DNA from: Allygus modestus
Lineage: Eukaryota; Arthropoda; Insecta; Hemiptera; Cicadellidae
DNA: 64,000 bases
NCBI GenBank assembly: GCA_963675035.1
Contig: OY776116.1
Coordinates: 134,084,261-134,148,260 of the forward strand
Reading direction: 5' to 3'
Shown: positions 1 to 13,349 of the stretch, one piece after another
How the letters are laid out: each line of letters starts with the position of its first letter
How positions within the stretch are numbered: the stretch's first letter is position 1
Notes under the pieces: generated by a model
What the model was told of the DNA's origin: nothing
Seen by the model: only the letters and a program-made list of their open reading frames with translations
Database searches by the model: none
Program-made: the position numbers and the translations under genes

Positions 1-679
1 TTAGGGAACGGAATGAACCTGTGAATTATGGTCTACAAAAGGTCAATTATGGCTGGATCTGATGTCAATTCCCACATCGGATCCCACAAACCACCCTCCA
101 CCCACATTCTCCCACAGCCCACTGGGCGGGAGAGTGAGGGTGCCCCCCCCAACGACCAGTATTGCTACAGCTCTGCGCCATTCAATCCTCTTCTATGACC
201 TAATTGCCTTAACCCACTCATTTACAATATGAAACAGTGCACGAATGATTACCAGGCGTGGTATTGCTCTGTATAGTGTTATGGTGCGTCGTTGGAAAAC
301 AAATTAACAACCGTCCACACATTTGCTGTTCATTTCCGTTTAGTTCCAGCCCTGTTATTTCTCTAAACTGTAATGTTTCGAGATGTTGGGTATCTTTTTA
401 TTTCACAGAGTTTTATTTTAACCAACTTTGACAATGCTACCGTCATCCGTACTTCGGTTGTACATACACGTATTATTAAAGACTAACTGTTTAAACCGTT
501 TTTCGCAAAGGGGTTTTCTTTACCCGTTCTATAGTCAATGCAATTTGCATTTTAGTTAGCTTTAAACAGCTGTTATTGCGTCTGCTCTTTAAGATGTCAA
601 ATGTAAGTGTCCACAGTTGTTCGCATTACAGTTTCTGATTGTTTACTGTCTTCCGAAATGTAAACATTGATACTTAGAA
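1..679. other. No gene seen
   Basis: No open frame of meaningful length, splice pattern or repeat structure stands out. A short GC-rich patch lies near 90-170 (CCCACC-type runs and a C8 run). Otherwise the stretch is AT-rich unannotated DNA. Confidence 0.4.
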
Positions 680-866
680 CGTTCACGAGGCGTAGCCCGA
701 GGGGATTTTAAGGAAGTGAATAGGCCTATGTGTTGCATGGGTTCAAGAACTACCTTTGTGTAAAGTTTCAGCCCAGTCAGTCGGTTCAGTAGTTTTTGCG
801 TTTACCCAGAACATCAGACAAACAGACAGACAGACAGAAACCACCTCTTCTTTTTAATATTATAGA
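680..866 (+). repeat. Decayed short interspersed element, 3' part
   Basis: The stretch runs from a GGCGTAGCCC motif through a TTTCAGCCCAGTCAGTCGG block into a (GACA)n tail and ends TTTAATATTATAGATAG. The same order of blocks recurs at about 8,505-8,684, where the central block reads TTTCAGCTCAATCGGTCCAG. This layout is typical of abundant insect non-autonomous repeats, but the family cannot be named without a library search. A 67-codon open frame over it is fortuitous. Confidence 0.5.
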
Positions 867-2617
867 TAGGTTACCTCAATCGTTGTTTTCCAGTAGGAAA
901 TCCGCATTTCGAGCCCGCAAGTTCTTCTCAAATTTGCTTCAGATTTTCCAACTTAAATGTTTTTCAATCCAATCTGCAGGGGGCGTATTTTGGCGATAAA
1001 ATGATATGTGACACTTAAAATACACAACCGTTTAGCACAAATAGGCCTAAAAGTAAAACATTTCTTTTGAACCATGGCTCTAAAACCCAACGTCAAACAC
1101 ATACACAATCGCGTGCTTTCAGTTTGTTAGAATGCATACAGCAATGTGTGTTGCATTGCCTACAGCCTCTCAGATCTTCTACTATATCATGCCATAGAAC
1201 TCTGAAACCAGTGAAATAATCAAATTCCAATAATATGTTCAATTTCGTTATTCTTTATAACAATTTATTGTGTGTTCGTGATATTAATAGTAGTTCTTTC
1301 TTACAAATGTATTTCAATTATTCTTGTCATTTGATATGCGTCTTCATCGTACTTCAACTATATAATTGTGTAAGCGTAATTTTTTAGTCAAAATTGTCGG
1401 AGTTTGGCAAATCGCAGGATGACGTGGGTCAGCTCAAATTATAGGTATCGATGCCAGGAACTCGGGAAAAATTTCAGTATTTCTTAAAAGTTACCAGCAA
1501 ACTAGAAATGACATAAAACATCTCCTATAAGAAAAACATGGGGGTTAACAAACGTCTGAATTTGTTTACATTAAAACATGTGATCCTACTTATAATGTTC
1601 TATTTTCCTCAGCATGAAAATCAGATGAGGCAGAGTATTGGAGAAAGGATACAATAGCTTGGCCCCTTCAAGCCACTAGTACTTCAAATATTTATGCTTC
1701 TTTTAACATTCTTCAAATCTTTACTGTACTCTTAACATTAATTTAGAAGATTTAACATGAATTAGTGATTTCCATCATCAGGTAATTTATAAAAGTTAAA
1801 GTTGGAAGAACTTTTTCTATGGTATGTGGATGGAAGACGCTATCATGGTACAGCCGCCGCAACATAACATAGGACTACCAAATTACAGACATTTAATATT
1901 GTAGTTTAAGTATTACAGTCCCTTGCACGGACAATAGAAAAGAAAGTCCCTTGGTCCATAGTAAAACCATGATGATTTTATTATATCCCGTAGACAATTT
2001 TTGCGAACTAAGTATAACCAACGTATCTGCACTGTTTGGTTCGCTGACTGCGACATCAACGGAATTGCGCTTGAGAGTGTCGTTAGAAGTCGTTGGATTC
2101 GAAAACCCTCCGATTTGTTAAGAGTTGAACCGTACAAAAAGTGATTTGTCGTTTGTGACAAGTTTTGAAAGTCGATATAAACCAAGTTCTAAATTTTCAT
2201 CCCAAGACCATGACGTTCAATGATGAGTTTTCGCCAATCGTTAGTAAACTTCATGTCTTTAATTCGTGTCCCGAGAAAAGTGGCATCTTCATGTTGAATG
2301 CATTCAAGATTGAGATAATCTAAAATTTATTTCGTGGCACGTGGTTGAGACTATTTCGCTACGATCCTAGAAGTTTTCGTTTTCGTAATTTAACATCCAT
2401 TTTACGCAATATGTTTGCAATTACCAATGGGCAATTGGTATTGAATCACGTGTAACGCTTGAGTATTTGTTTTTGTGACGGCAAATTATCGAATTCTGGA
2501 CACATAATTAAATGAAATTTCCAGACGATCATGAAACTGATTAAAATGTTTTAACTGTTATTATTACTCATTTTGTTAACGGTCACAAAAAAATGCCTAG
2601 CAATTATTCAATTCGCA
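867..2617. other. No gene seen
   Basis: AT-rich sequence without recognisable coding, RNA or mobile-element structure. Open frames up to 90 codons on the minus strand (about 1,913-2,185) show no family signature. Confidence 0.4.
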
Positions 2618-3183
2618 GTGGCTACGTGCCCGGCAGCCGGCTCCCCATTGGGTACCCGGCAGAAGTCGATGACGTCACTGATTGTTTTTGCGCTCATTTC
2701 TGAAGTGTTCTGCTTTGTGATGAACCTACTGTATTTACTAAATGGATTTGCATGAACAAAACAACAAACAACTAGGTTACAGTTCACGACAAAGTATAGT
2801 AACCTAATCTAACCTAACTCCGCAGAGCGCTGTATGGTGGCTGTTCGTTGTGCAACATAATTAAAAATAAATAAATTAGTATAAATAAATTAAAGTAAAA
2901 TTACACAGTAGTTTCAGACCTAAAAAATTAATCTACAAAAGTAATATTTAACAAAGAACAAATTAAAGTAAAATTTAAAAGAAAATTTCAGAGCCCAAAA
3001 AGTAAACATCAAAAGTGAGATTTGAACACGGGACCGCCCGATCGTGGATCTATACCATATCCACTGGGCCAAAGAGACTAGGTTCGTATTGTTTTCAGCC
3101 CAGGTATCATTATTTCCATAAGGTGACGTCATAGACTTCTGCCGGGTACCCAATGGGGAGCTGGCTGCCGGGTACGTAGCCAC
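2618..3183. mobile_element. 566-bp terminal-inverted-repeat element
   Basis: The two ends are inverted copies of each other over roughly 62 bp. The left end begins GTGGCTACGTGCCCGGCAGC and the right end is its near-exact complement. Each arm contains the palindrome GGGTACCC and a TGACGTCA octamer. No convincing target-site duplication is visible. The interior is AT-rich and holds a tRNA-like segment on the minus strand. No transposase is present, so this is a non-autonomous element of unassigned superfamily. Open frames across it merely read the repeats. Confidence 0.7.
3012..3080 (-). other. tRNA-like sequence (A and B box) inside TIR element
   Basis: Read on the minus strand, the stretch contains TGGCCCAGTGG, which fits the pol III A box TRGYNNARNNG. 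About 40 nt downstream is GTTCAAATC, which fits the B-box core GTTCRANNC. Spacing is like that in a tRNA gene, but I could not form a convincing acceptor stem. It is probably a tRNA-derived SINE head or tRNA pseudogene carried by the surrounding element. Confidence 0.45.
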
Positions 3184-4558
3184 AGCGTATTTAATTTTTA
3201 TCAGATAAGTTTAGATTAACACATACATCAATCAATAAAAACAATAGATAAGTTTAGGTTACGAATTAAATTAAATGGTTCTATAGATGACACGTACAGT
3301 AAGTAATGACACGTATATTAAAGTATTGAAACTTTATATCATTAGACAATAAGTTGGTAAGATTATAGAAGTGTTAGATAAGTTAGTGGAAGTCGTTCAA
3401 CTCACTCGTCGTTACCACTGAATTTGTTTAGTTCATATTTTGGCAGACGTATTGTACTGTGTGTATTGATAGACGTACCTGGAACTACCAGGACTGGAGC
3501 TACCTGAACTGTCGTTCATGTGTGATTGTGACTCATCCATAGGTTGTAACAGCTCTATCACTGATGAAAAGTACACTCGAGTCTTCGTTTTCGTTTTAGT
3601 CGGCTGCGAGAACTTCGTCAGACAACGCATCACCGTCTTCATAAATTATCATTGCGTTGGAAGTTCTGCTGGAAATCCACCCGTTCTCTCTCAAGTTCTG
3701 TGGTGTCAGTCTTCAGTATTTTTCACTGAATAGGACTGATTTATAGTCCTTACGTTTGCATATTATTGACTGCCGTTTTGATCGCGATGAGTCTTATTTT
3801 CAGGATCGCCGTCAATCTTTTATACGTTTCTGGTTTGAATTTTTCCGTCCGTAGGTGCCATTGTGAATTATCAAAATAAAACATTGAATACATTATTAAG
3901 ACATCTATATGAAAATTATCAAAAGTTTTATTGACAATATAATTTTGTTAGTGTGACATTTGTATTTTATTCAAAAAATAATTTTCTAGCTGACTTGCAG
4001 TGGCAACTCTAATGGTAATCACAAAATCTTAAACATATTTTCGGGGATATAGTATAAACCAGCCTGCTGTACGGTAGCTCTAACAAATGTTCAAATTGGT
4101 GTTTAATTTTATTTATGACAGTTTTAAATTTTAGTTTAACTCCAACAAATCATTTTCTTCTCACTATAATATATTCCCTGTTGCCAATTTGAAAGCATCT
4201 GTAATGGCACGACGTAAGTTAATCGCATATTAAGCAAATTAGTGTCTAAGAAATTAAACCATGGATTAGAAAAACCACTGAGTTATTGTGACTGAGAAAA
4301 TTAAATTAAACAACAATGAAACTAAACGAATATCATAAACTAAACTGAATAACGTATAAACTAAACGTAAATAAATCAATTGCATCTTCCTGTAATGCGT
4401 CTAGTCAAGTAATGATGAATATAATCAAAAATAGAATCGAATCGTCTCCGATATGTTACGCGGTTGATAGAATGGCCGAGGGCGAGGGCCTAGTACATTT
4501 CCCTCACTCCCATTAGCCATAAGTCGGCACCATTAGCATCAGACCAAATATTAAAAAT
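3184..4558. other. No gene seen
   Basis: AT-rich; overlapping short frames on both strands around 3,433-3,733 have no recognisable domain. No repeats were traced here. Confidence 0.4.
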
Positions 4559-5507
4559 ACCCCCGTAGCAGCAAACCTGCGTACTCAGTGAATTTACAAT
4601 GCATATATATGTATCTTAATACCACATAAAGCCACATACCAAGTTTCATCAATATACATTCATAAATAAACGATTTATGACATTTTAATTATTCTCCATA
4701 AGAATAACATGGCGGCTGAGTATGCAGGTTTGCTGAAGCAAGGAACACAAAAAATGGGGTTTTATACAAATATCAATATAACTCATGTAGGTAAAGCCAC
4801 ATACCAAATTTCATTAATTTATTTTCATAATGAAGGGAGATAACACGTTACTTATTCTCCATAAGAATAACATGGGGCTGAGTACGCAGGTTTGCTGCTA
4901 CAGGAGCCTTTGGTAAAAAATTGTTTTTTTGAGCAGATATCAATGGTCCACAACCAGATGAAGCCGTATACCAAGTTTCGTCAGTATACGTTCATAAAGA
5001 AGCCAGATATAAAATTTTTATTTTCCTCCATAAGAATAACATTAGACAACGTACTGTGTTTAGCACTTTCAATATCTCGGTAACCAATTGACGTAGAGAA
5101 ATGATCAAAATATCAAATTGTGTGTTTTTTAAGCTGAATCCAATGGGAAAACTAAAATTTGACTATTTCCAAAATTACGTGTAAAACATTAAAAAAAAAA
5201 ACATTTTTGGGGTACAAAACCCCCCCAAAATACCCCTTCGGATAGAGCGATCTGGCTGGTTTTCGAACTTAAAGTCATAAATGTTGCTTTACACGTTTAT
5301 GCCAAATTTCATCAAAATCGGATGATTTTTACGAGAGTTATCGTGCTCACGGACACACATATATATATATACACACACAGTTTCGAACGAATGGTGTTTT
5401 GGGGTCTGGGGACCTCAAAACGAAAAGTTATCATGGTCCCGGGCCTAGGTCTTACCATGCCGACTACGGTAATAGCTTCTTCCCTATAGGGGAAATTCGC
5501 TAAAAAT
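4559..5507 (+). repeat. Interspersed repeat family A, copy 1
   Basis: Starts CCCCGTAGCAGCAAACCTGC and ends GGGGAAATTCGCTAA. It is nearly identical over its whole length to 24,069-25,052, and is present in inverted, diverged form at about 19,058-19,992. Three internal copies of the CCATAAGAATAACA core lie near 4,697, 4,857 and 5,029. A short TA run near 5,360 is strongly expanded in the 24-kb copy. No coding capacity. Confidence 0.8.
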
Positions 5508-7035
5508 CACGTCAGCCCTAAAAACTGCCTAGCTTTTACGAACCTGTTTAAAATTGTTGCTGTGTTTTTGTTCAACTGAAAACCCTAGTCTTTGTTACAG
5601 ATCACATTAAAATTTTCAAACCATATTTAATTCTCTAATATAGTCGAGTCAACGAGGCCCATATGTGGCGATATGAGAACGTGAATGTCTCAATATAGCG
5701 GGAGCCATGGCCTGACCTCAATATTGCGCTTCCCCAACTATCTTCCTGAACTAGATCCACATACTTGCAAAGGGTACTTCCGGTCTCCATTGCAACTGAG
5801 TAAAGCATTGATTAAACTATTGTAAACAATGCATTTAAAACTATATTAGGTATTATGAGTGGAATTAAAACTTTGAATGTTTTTATTAACTAAATCGTAC
5901 GTTTTTTATAATATAATTCAATAAAGTTGGAGTTTTATCTTTTCATAACTTAAAATCTTTAACGTTTGCATTATTTATACATCTATACATCAGAGAAGAC
6001 GAAATCGGTGTTTAAAAACTGTTTGTCCATCTTTTACCCATTATTTTTTCTCCATCATTTTTTGGGTAACATTTTATTTACGTTTAACGTGAAAACGGCT
6101 TTACTTATGTGAATAAACCTGGTTCGTATTGCTCTGCGTAGCTGTAACAATGACTCCAGCTATTTAAAATCACCGCGTGTCACAGTGCTCCCCTCCATAG
6201 TAAGTTATTATTAATGATACTAGCTGTTATTAGCCCGTCAAAAATTATGGGCTTAAGAAACTAAAGAAGTATTGTTCACCAGTTATAAAAAAAAATGCGA
6301 TGGCTTATAAATTTATATTTAAAAAGCTAATTTTGAATTGCATATAACAAAATGAGAATCCACCGTGTAAAATGTATTGGTGTTATTGTAATAAAGCCCC
6401 AACATAATGCATATTGAAATATTCATTAGAACGTGTCTAAATTCAAAAACGTGTCTTTTTATGAAAGACATTTTACGCATGCTTGCAATAGCCCAAAGGG
6501 TTTAGTTTAAACTTTGTTGTTAGTTTAGTTTTGGATGTTGAATAAAATACATTTTAGTGTCACTTCCAGCGAAATTTTGTTTCGTAAAAACTAACTGCAG
6601 TTAAATATTATTAAGTGTTTAAAGGTTTGTTCATCGGGTTCAAATTTGAAATAAAAATTAACCTAAATACTTTCACTGCTTTTATAACTAAAGGATACAA
6701 AATTAAGTCTACATATTTACCAACATATATTGTATTTCATCTGCTAACATACAAACTATCTAACGACAGACCAACAAAAATACATAATTTATCTATCTAT
6801 ATTATTAATACAGTACATGAAAACTTTGTAAACAATAAGGGTTTTTGTTTTATGATTAACTCCTACATATTATATACTAAAACGCACGTCTAGGTGGGCA
6901 GATGTGCAAACTGGCTTTAGATTTTCGATTTAGGCCTCAAGGCTCTGCCCCATGGGACTTCCAAGACCCTATGTTATTCATTCGGATGAGAGTTTTATTT
7001 TATTTATGTCCCATGTGTTTTTTTCTTAGTTCAAT
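5508..7035. other. No gene seen
   Basis: AT-rich with no recognisable gene. A 92-codon plus-strand frame at 6,615-6,893 is low complexity (Ile, Tyr, Asn, Lys) and matches nothing I know. A GGCTCTGCCCCATGGGA motif near 6,928 is another copy of the GGGGC-AGCCC block seen in many repeats here. Confidence 0.4.
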
Positions 7036-7700
7036 TCAATAAACGAGTTCGCACGCAGCACGCTGACGTGAGGGAAGTGAATTTCCACACAAAAACTTGT
7101 AAAACTCAAAATCAGTGTAAAAACATCCATTTGTCCAATTTTTATTGAAATCTGAAAACATTGTTTTTTTGGCTGTTTTGATACTCCTGGTTTCATTTAC
7201 TTGCAAAGCTGGGAATACAATTTTACGCATTATAAGGTCAGGAGAAGGTCCAGACAGGCTTCAAAGTAGGCGTGAGGTTGCTGGGGATAATAAAAGTACT
7301 CTAACAAAGGAATAACAGGCTTTTCTAGTGTAAAACCCCCATAAGACAACGTACTGTGTTTACCCGATACACATTTTCTTTAATAAATCGGTAAATATTT
7401 ATGCTAGAATGACGGGAGAGGGCTTAAAACTTTCGCCTTTCTAATTCCCATCTTTTAACATGCATTAATTTTATATCTGGGGCTTTTCTGACCCTTTTTG
7501 GGCCCAAAAACTCACAATTTGAAAGATTAATCCCCAAAAAATGGGTTTAGAGTTTTCCGATTGTTTTGCCCAACGAACTTGTCCAACAGGTTATAGAAAG
7601 GAACGTCCCTACCAAATTTGAAGTAAATCGGACAAAAAATTCGACCGCTAGAGTGCATACACATATATATATATATATATATATGTCTATCTATATATAT

Positions 7701-7735
<35 letters not shown>

Positions 7736-7875
7736 CATATATATATAAAATTTTGAACGACCCCCCAAAACGTGTTCAGGGGGTCACATTAGGAACTTCT
7801 ATGGTGGTCCCGGGCTTAAGTTTCACCGTGCAGGTCATGCTAATAGTTCACTTTCCAAAGGAAATTCACTAATAA
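7036..7875 (+). repeat. Interspersed repeat family B, copy 1
   Basis: About 830 bp that recurs inverted at 40,697-41,510, directly upstream of the first calcium-channel exon. The left end has CGAGTTCGCACGCAGCACGC and the right end GGAAATTCACTAA. It shares its right-terminal blocks (GGTCCCGGGC, TAGTTCACTTTCC) and the ACAACGTACTGTGTTTA motif with family A, so the two are probably related non-autonomous elements. The 64-codon minus-strand frame at its left end reads the same way in both copies but has no known domain. Confidence 0.75.
7658..7748. repeat. TA microsatellite inside repeat family B
   Basis: Nearly uninterrupted TA dinucleotides, with ATATGTCTATCTATAT and ATAAATATA interruptions, at the position where the other family B copy (about 40,826-40,890) also has a TA-rich run. 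Confidence 0.9.
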
Positions 7876-8333
7876 GCAGCTGTTATAAGGATTACATATA
7901 ACTATAGACTGTCATTGTTAAGTTTACTACTTATTTATTTACTATTTTCGCTTCTCAAAACGGGATGCGCAAACTGCGCACAGAAAATTCTAGTTAGCTA
8001 TAAACTGTATGGGAAAATATTTCACATTGTATTCAATCCTAATAAGATTGGTCAGAAGTCCTTAGTTTTCTTATCCACTGCATTACACATTTTACCAGAG
8101 TTTCATCCAGTTTCACCCAATTTCATCCAACACATCATATGAAATCGAATTCGAACTATATTTTTAGATAAAAAACCCGAATTTGAATTTTAAACTTTAA
8201 ATATGAAACTGAAATATGGTTTACTGGATTCTATCAATTATATTAACCTTCACAAACCTTATTTAGTTAATTTTACCTTCACATTTTTACCTCCCATCCT
8301 TGACTATATTTCTGTCTTAGTCATGTTTTTTTT

Positions 8334-8688
8334 ACTCACTAGCCGTTACCCGCAGGCTTCACCCCGCGAAACTATGATAATTTTGTGTGCTGCATTCTGT
8401 TGTTAGCCTATGGAACTATTACGAATCAAGATCAGCTGTTTGTATTTTCATCAGCTGAAACAAAAATTAATGTCCATAACTTGTACATGTACAAGGGAAC
8501 TTTGAACCCCCATGGGGCATAGCCCTATAGGATTTTTACAACTTTAATATGCCTATATGTTACTCAGGACTATCAAGTACCTCTCTGAAAAATTTCAGCT
8601 CAATCGGTCCAGTAGTTTTCACGTAATGGCACTTCAGAGTTACGCACAAACATCCATACTTTCACATTTATAATATTAGTATGATACA
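8334..8688 (+). repeat. Short non-autonomous interspersed repeat
   Basis: Opens with CACTAGCCGTTACCCGCAGG, contains a GGGGCATAGCCC block and TTTCAGCTCAATCGGTCCAG, and closes with TATAATATTAGTATGA. The opening and closing resemble very common insect repeats. Related openings occur at 15,583 (plus) and 32,100 (minus). Confidence 0.55.
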
Positions 8689-8689
8689 C

Positions 8690-9462
8690 ATATCACTATA
8701 CTCCTTTAGGGGGTATAATGGCTATCATCGATCTTTAAAAATAGATTTTTATTCATTTTTACACAAAACTTTAAAAACTACATATACACCATGCTGTCAT
8801 ATTTTCTGAGACCAAGGATTTATCAAAGAAAAATCATCTACTTCTGGTTCCAGTAACAGTCATAAAACCCAATTTCGCCACAAGAGTAAAGTGAACACAA
8901 ACTGAAATATACAAAAATCCTAGTTGAACTTTGCTGACACTTTTATATAGTATTATAAACTCTATTCCCATTTAGCATATAATATTTGTTTCTTATTGCT
9001 TGTTAATTTCAATCCAAAAACCAAAATTTAATTTAAGAATAGTTGTCTACTTTGTTTACAAAAACATAATCTTTACTCAGGTGTTGTATTGAATTTGGGC
9101 AAAGTAGGGAACACGTGGCTCGGTAAACAAAATTATAGCAAATAAAATATGACAAAAACAATTTTTTTGCCAATTACAAACTTATAACTAAATAAATTTA
9201 AAATATCGTATTTTTCATCATCCTAGGTTTAAGAGAAATCTTTTGACACCAACCTGGCCTCTCCACGTTCGGTAGTTTGCTCTGAATAAGTGGTTACATC
9301 CCCTTATACCTGGGGATGTCGAAAAAACACAAAAACAGTGTTTTTGCCAATTGCAAACTTATAACTTAGTAAATCTATTATGTCGTATTTGTTTCATCAT
9401 CCTTGGGCCAAGGGTATATCTATTGACACCAACCGACCGCTCTACGTTCAGTAGTTTACTCG
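8690..9462. other. No gene; one diverged direct duplication
   Basis: Two diverged direct copies of about 140 bp lie at about 9,160-9,300 and 9,337-9,475. They share GCCAATTxCAAACTTATAAC, TTGACACCAACC and GTAGTTTxCTC blocks. The rest is AT-rich with no gene seen. Confidence 0.5.
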
Positions 9463-9469
9463 GTATAGG

Positions 9470-9851
9470 CATTGACTATAAATACTGAAGTAGACTTCTC
9501 ATTGCCATTGTAAAATGTGTCCCTAGTTTTGTGTATGCCAGGATTGAAAGAGGTCATAGTTTACTCCAATCACCAACAGAGTGTTCTGCTGTCAACTATT
9601 ACTTATCCTCTCAAAGAGGGGATAATACAAGAGTTGGTGTGTCAGGAAGCAAACACAAGTTGATTATCACTTACTTTCTGGGGTGTAGATACTTTAAAAG
9701 TTAACGTAAATAACTAAAATGAAAAGTTGACAGCAGCACAATCTGTCGGTGACCCAATCAAACTACTTCAAGTTTAAATTCTAGCATACACTAAAAGTGG
9801 GACAGCTGGGCCATATGGATGAGATGTCTCCTTCAGTATTTATAGTCAATG
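9470..9851. mobile_element. 382-bp TIR element with 7-bp target-site duplication
   Basis: Perfect 21-bp terminal inverted repeats, beginning CATTGACTATAAATACT and ending with the exact complement. They are bracketed by the direct repeat GTATAGG at 9,463-9,469 and 9,852-9,858. No transposase is encoded. A remnant made only of the two ends of this element sits at 16,166-16,201 with a different 7-bp duplication, which confirms the element boundaries. A 7-bp duplication is unusual; hAT elements normally give 8, so the superfamily is left open. Confidence 0.8.
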
Positions 9852-9858
9852 GTATAGG

Positions 9859-10325
9859 TGATTACACGTTGCCACTACACGCTATTATTATATAGGATTC
9901 TTATGGGAATTGCATTGTTTCGTGATCCCCCATGGTAATAGTAGGCTAAGTACAGTTTTAACTGTTTGAACATCTAGTTTGAAAAGATGTTGAATGAAGA
10001 ATAAGTCAAAGAAAACTTTATTCTCAAAATATATGAATTTTCCTTTTTGTAATTAATTTAGTCTCTATATAGTTAATTAGTTTTTTCTTTCTTTTAACCT
10101 TAATTTGTATATAAGTTTAAGGTGTTTAAGTTGGCAACAGATTAGCTGTAAGAAAGGACCATATGGTCCTAACAACCACCTTAATAAAGAAGTATTTTAA
10201 TTTCATTTGTATTCATTCTGTAAAATTATTCTCCAAAGAAATGTATAGGGCCTCAAAGACAATGCCTTATTCGAGGTTCCATGTAGAATATCACATCCAA
10301 AATAATCAAATGTACAAGTAATCAA
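9859..10325. other. No gene seen
   Basis: AT-rich stretch without recognisable structure. Confidence 0.4.
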
Positions 10326-10618
10326 AACTAGTGGCTTACAGGGGCTGTAGCCCCTAATATATGATTTTGTGTAAGTGGATAATCCCAGCTGATTATTAGT
10401 TCATTTTACTTATTGATACAAACGCTGTAGTGATATTTTAATAAGAAAATCATTGGATCTTTGAAGTCCAATGGGGCGTAGCCCACGTAATTTTTGACAT
10501 TTCTGATATTTTTCCCACCGTCCTTGGCCCTCAAGCTTTAAAATGAATCGTCATAAACTAACTTAACTTCTTCCTAGCTCGAGATATTTAGTGGGGTCCG
10601 ATTCGCTTACAGATTTAA
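10326..10618 (+). repeat. Interspersed repeat family C, copy 1
   Basis: About 290 bp matching 32,290-32,585 in the opposite orientation. Shared blocks include CAGGGGCTGTAGCCCC, GTAATTTTTGACATT, CCACCGTCCTTGGCCCTCAA and CGAATCG. It contains the TCCAATGGGGCGTAGCCC motif. Non-coding. Confidence 0.7.
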
Positions 10619-11106
10619 ATATAAAGATACTACCGGAAGGGACAATGAGCTTATATCAATATATATAACAACTGGAGTGAACTCAAAAAATTAATGTTTA
10701 TACACAGGTTAGGGCTTAAAACATTTATTTCAATTATTATTCAATGATTGTAGAGAATGAAAGTACAAAGACGATAATAGAACACTAGGGAATCATATCT
10801 TATATCAGCTGTTGATAAGTAATAAGTAATGGTAACAAACTCTCGTGTTGGTTTTCTTCTAAAAGTAAACTCAATCATATATATTGAGTTATTTTGTTCT
10901 AACTCGAAGTTTTTTTTCAAATATCCAATTGTTGTTAACATATTCGAAAACTATAAATAGGTCAAGACAATTAAAGTCGAAACATGCTGTTTTATATGTC
11001 CTAATTTCATCATTGGAAAGACGTACCACCAAGAAAACAAACTGAGGTTTGAAACAGGTGGTATAGCGTTTATTTTAGAAAATAATAATTCTTAGAACTA
11101 TTTTTT
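10619..11106. other. No gene seen
   Basis: AT-rich. A 66-codon minus-strand frame at 10,741-10,941 has no recognisable features. Confidence 0.4.
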
Positions 11107-12215
<1,109 letters not shown>

Positions 12216-12277
12216 TATGTGTCAGTTTCCTGATACCGTTTATTTACTATAGATTAATAACACCAGACTAATATTTT

Positions 12278-12365
12278 TGTGAGTTGCTGGTGTAGTGGGT
12301 TTGCTGGGCTTCGGAAACATGTATGGCAGCGGCCATGGGTTCAAAACCCAGTCCTGACTAGTAAA
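12278..12365 (+). other. tRNA-like sequence (A and B box) between inverted repeats
   Basis: TGGTGTAGTGG at about 12,287 fits the pol III A box exactly. GGGTTCAAAACCC at about 12,338 contains the B-box core GTTCAAAAC inside a perfect 5-bp stem, as in a T arm. The acceptor ends do not pair well by eye, so this is more likely a tRNA-derived SINE head or tRNA pseudogene than a working tRNA. It lies in the spacer between two inverted repeat copies. Confidence 0.5.
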
Positions 12366-12429
12366 TTTGATCAGTACCCTCTGACTTGTACTGTAGCGGT
12401 TCATTCATTGTCCTTCTTGAATAGCAAAG

Positions 12430-13312
12430 GAAAATAAACGGTACCCAACTTTAGCCCAACTTTAATGAATAAATTACTTTTTATTTAGTAAATATGGAAT
12501 ACAAAGTACGGTCGAATGTACAGAAAATCTTCTAAACAAGTTGTTTTCAAAAACATTCACCCAAATCCCTTTTTGGAGGCACGACAGAATCCTTTCATAC
12601 ACACAGGGGTTTTAAGGGGGAAATGCCCCCTCCTTCACCTCCCCCCAGGTTTAAGTGGCAAAATAATTCGAATTTCCTCTGTTGGTCAATACTAACTTAT
12701 CAAGCATATCAAGTTTGAACGATGTTGATCAGTAAATAAGAGAGAAATTGTAATTGTTGTATTCCCATTAAGAATTTTAACATTGGACAATGTACTGCGT
12801 TTACCACAAAATGAAAATTTAAATTTTCTCCATAACCAGTAATCGTAGAATAATAATTCAGAATACTAAATTATTTAGTTTTTTAGCTATTTTTAATGGT
12901 GCTAAGTAATATTTTTAACATTTATGTTTTTTTTAATGAAAAATACAAAAATTAATTTTGTATCTTTTAAGTCTTCTAATTTCTGAACCCAATTTTTTCA
13001 GAAATTCGGGTGGTGTAATTTTGTTGGAAACCTAAAGCTCTACAAACTACAAAAGTTTAAACAAAATCGTTAGATTTTTTGAGAAATTGTGATTTTTTAT
13101 GATTTTGGCGGGAAAAAGAAAAAAGGACGACCATCTCTTGAAAAGAAATCATTGAGGAAAAATTCACGTTACCAATTAATTGCCTTCCTCAGTTACCCTC
13201 TCATAGTACATAAAGAATTGGTTCAGTCAGCATTTTAAATTTGAGTTATTAGTGAAAATATTAGTTTTGAAGCTCCCTGAAAAAAAGTGCGACTATCAAG
13301 GTGACGTCTGTC
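12430..13312 (-). repeat. Repeat family D, right (minus) copy plus direct fragment
   Basis: The first about 650 bp are the inverted counterpart of 11,590-12,210. Shared blocks include ACTTTAATGAAT, GTACAGAAAATCTTCT, GGAGGCAC and TTTTAACATTGGACAA. The last 75 bp (13,236-13,312) are instead a direct copy of 11,163-11,236. This shows at least two insertions or a rearrangement. Non-coding. Confidence 0.55.
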
Positions 13313-13349
13313 TCTTTTCACTTTGGATGCTGTATAAACCCGGACTTCT

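Noticed and set aside
12278..12365. Functional tRNA gene
   Set aside because: A and B boxes are good but I could not pair the acceptor stem or define an anticodon arm. It is kept only as tRNA-like.
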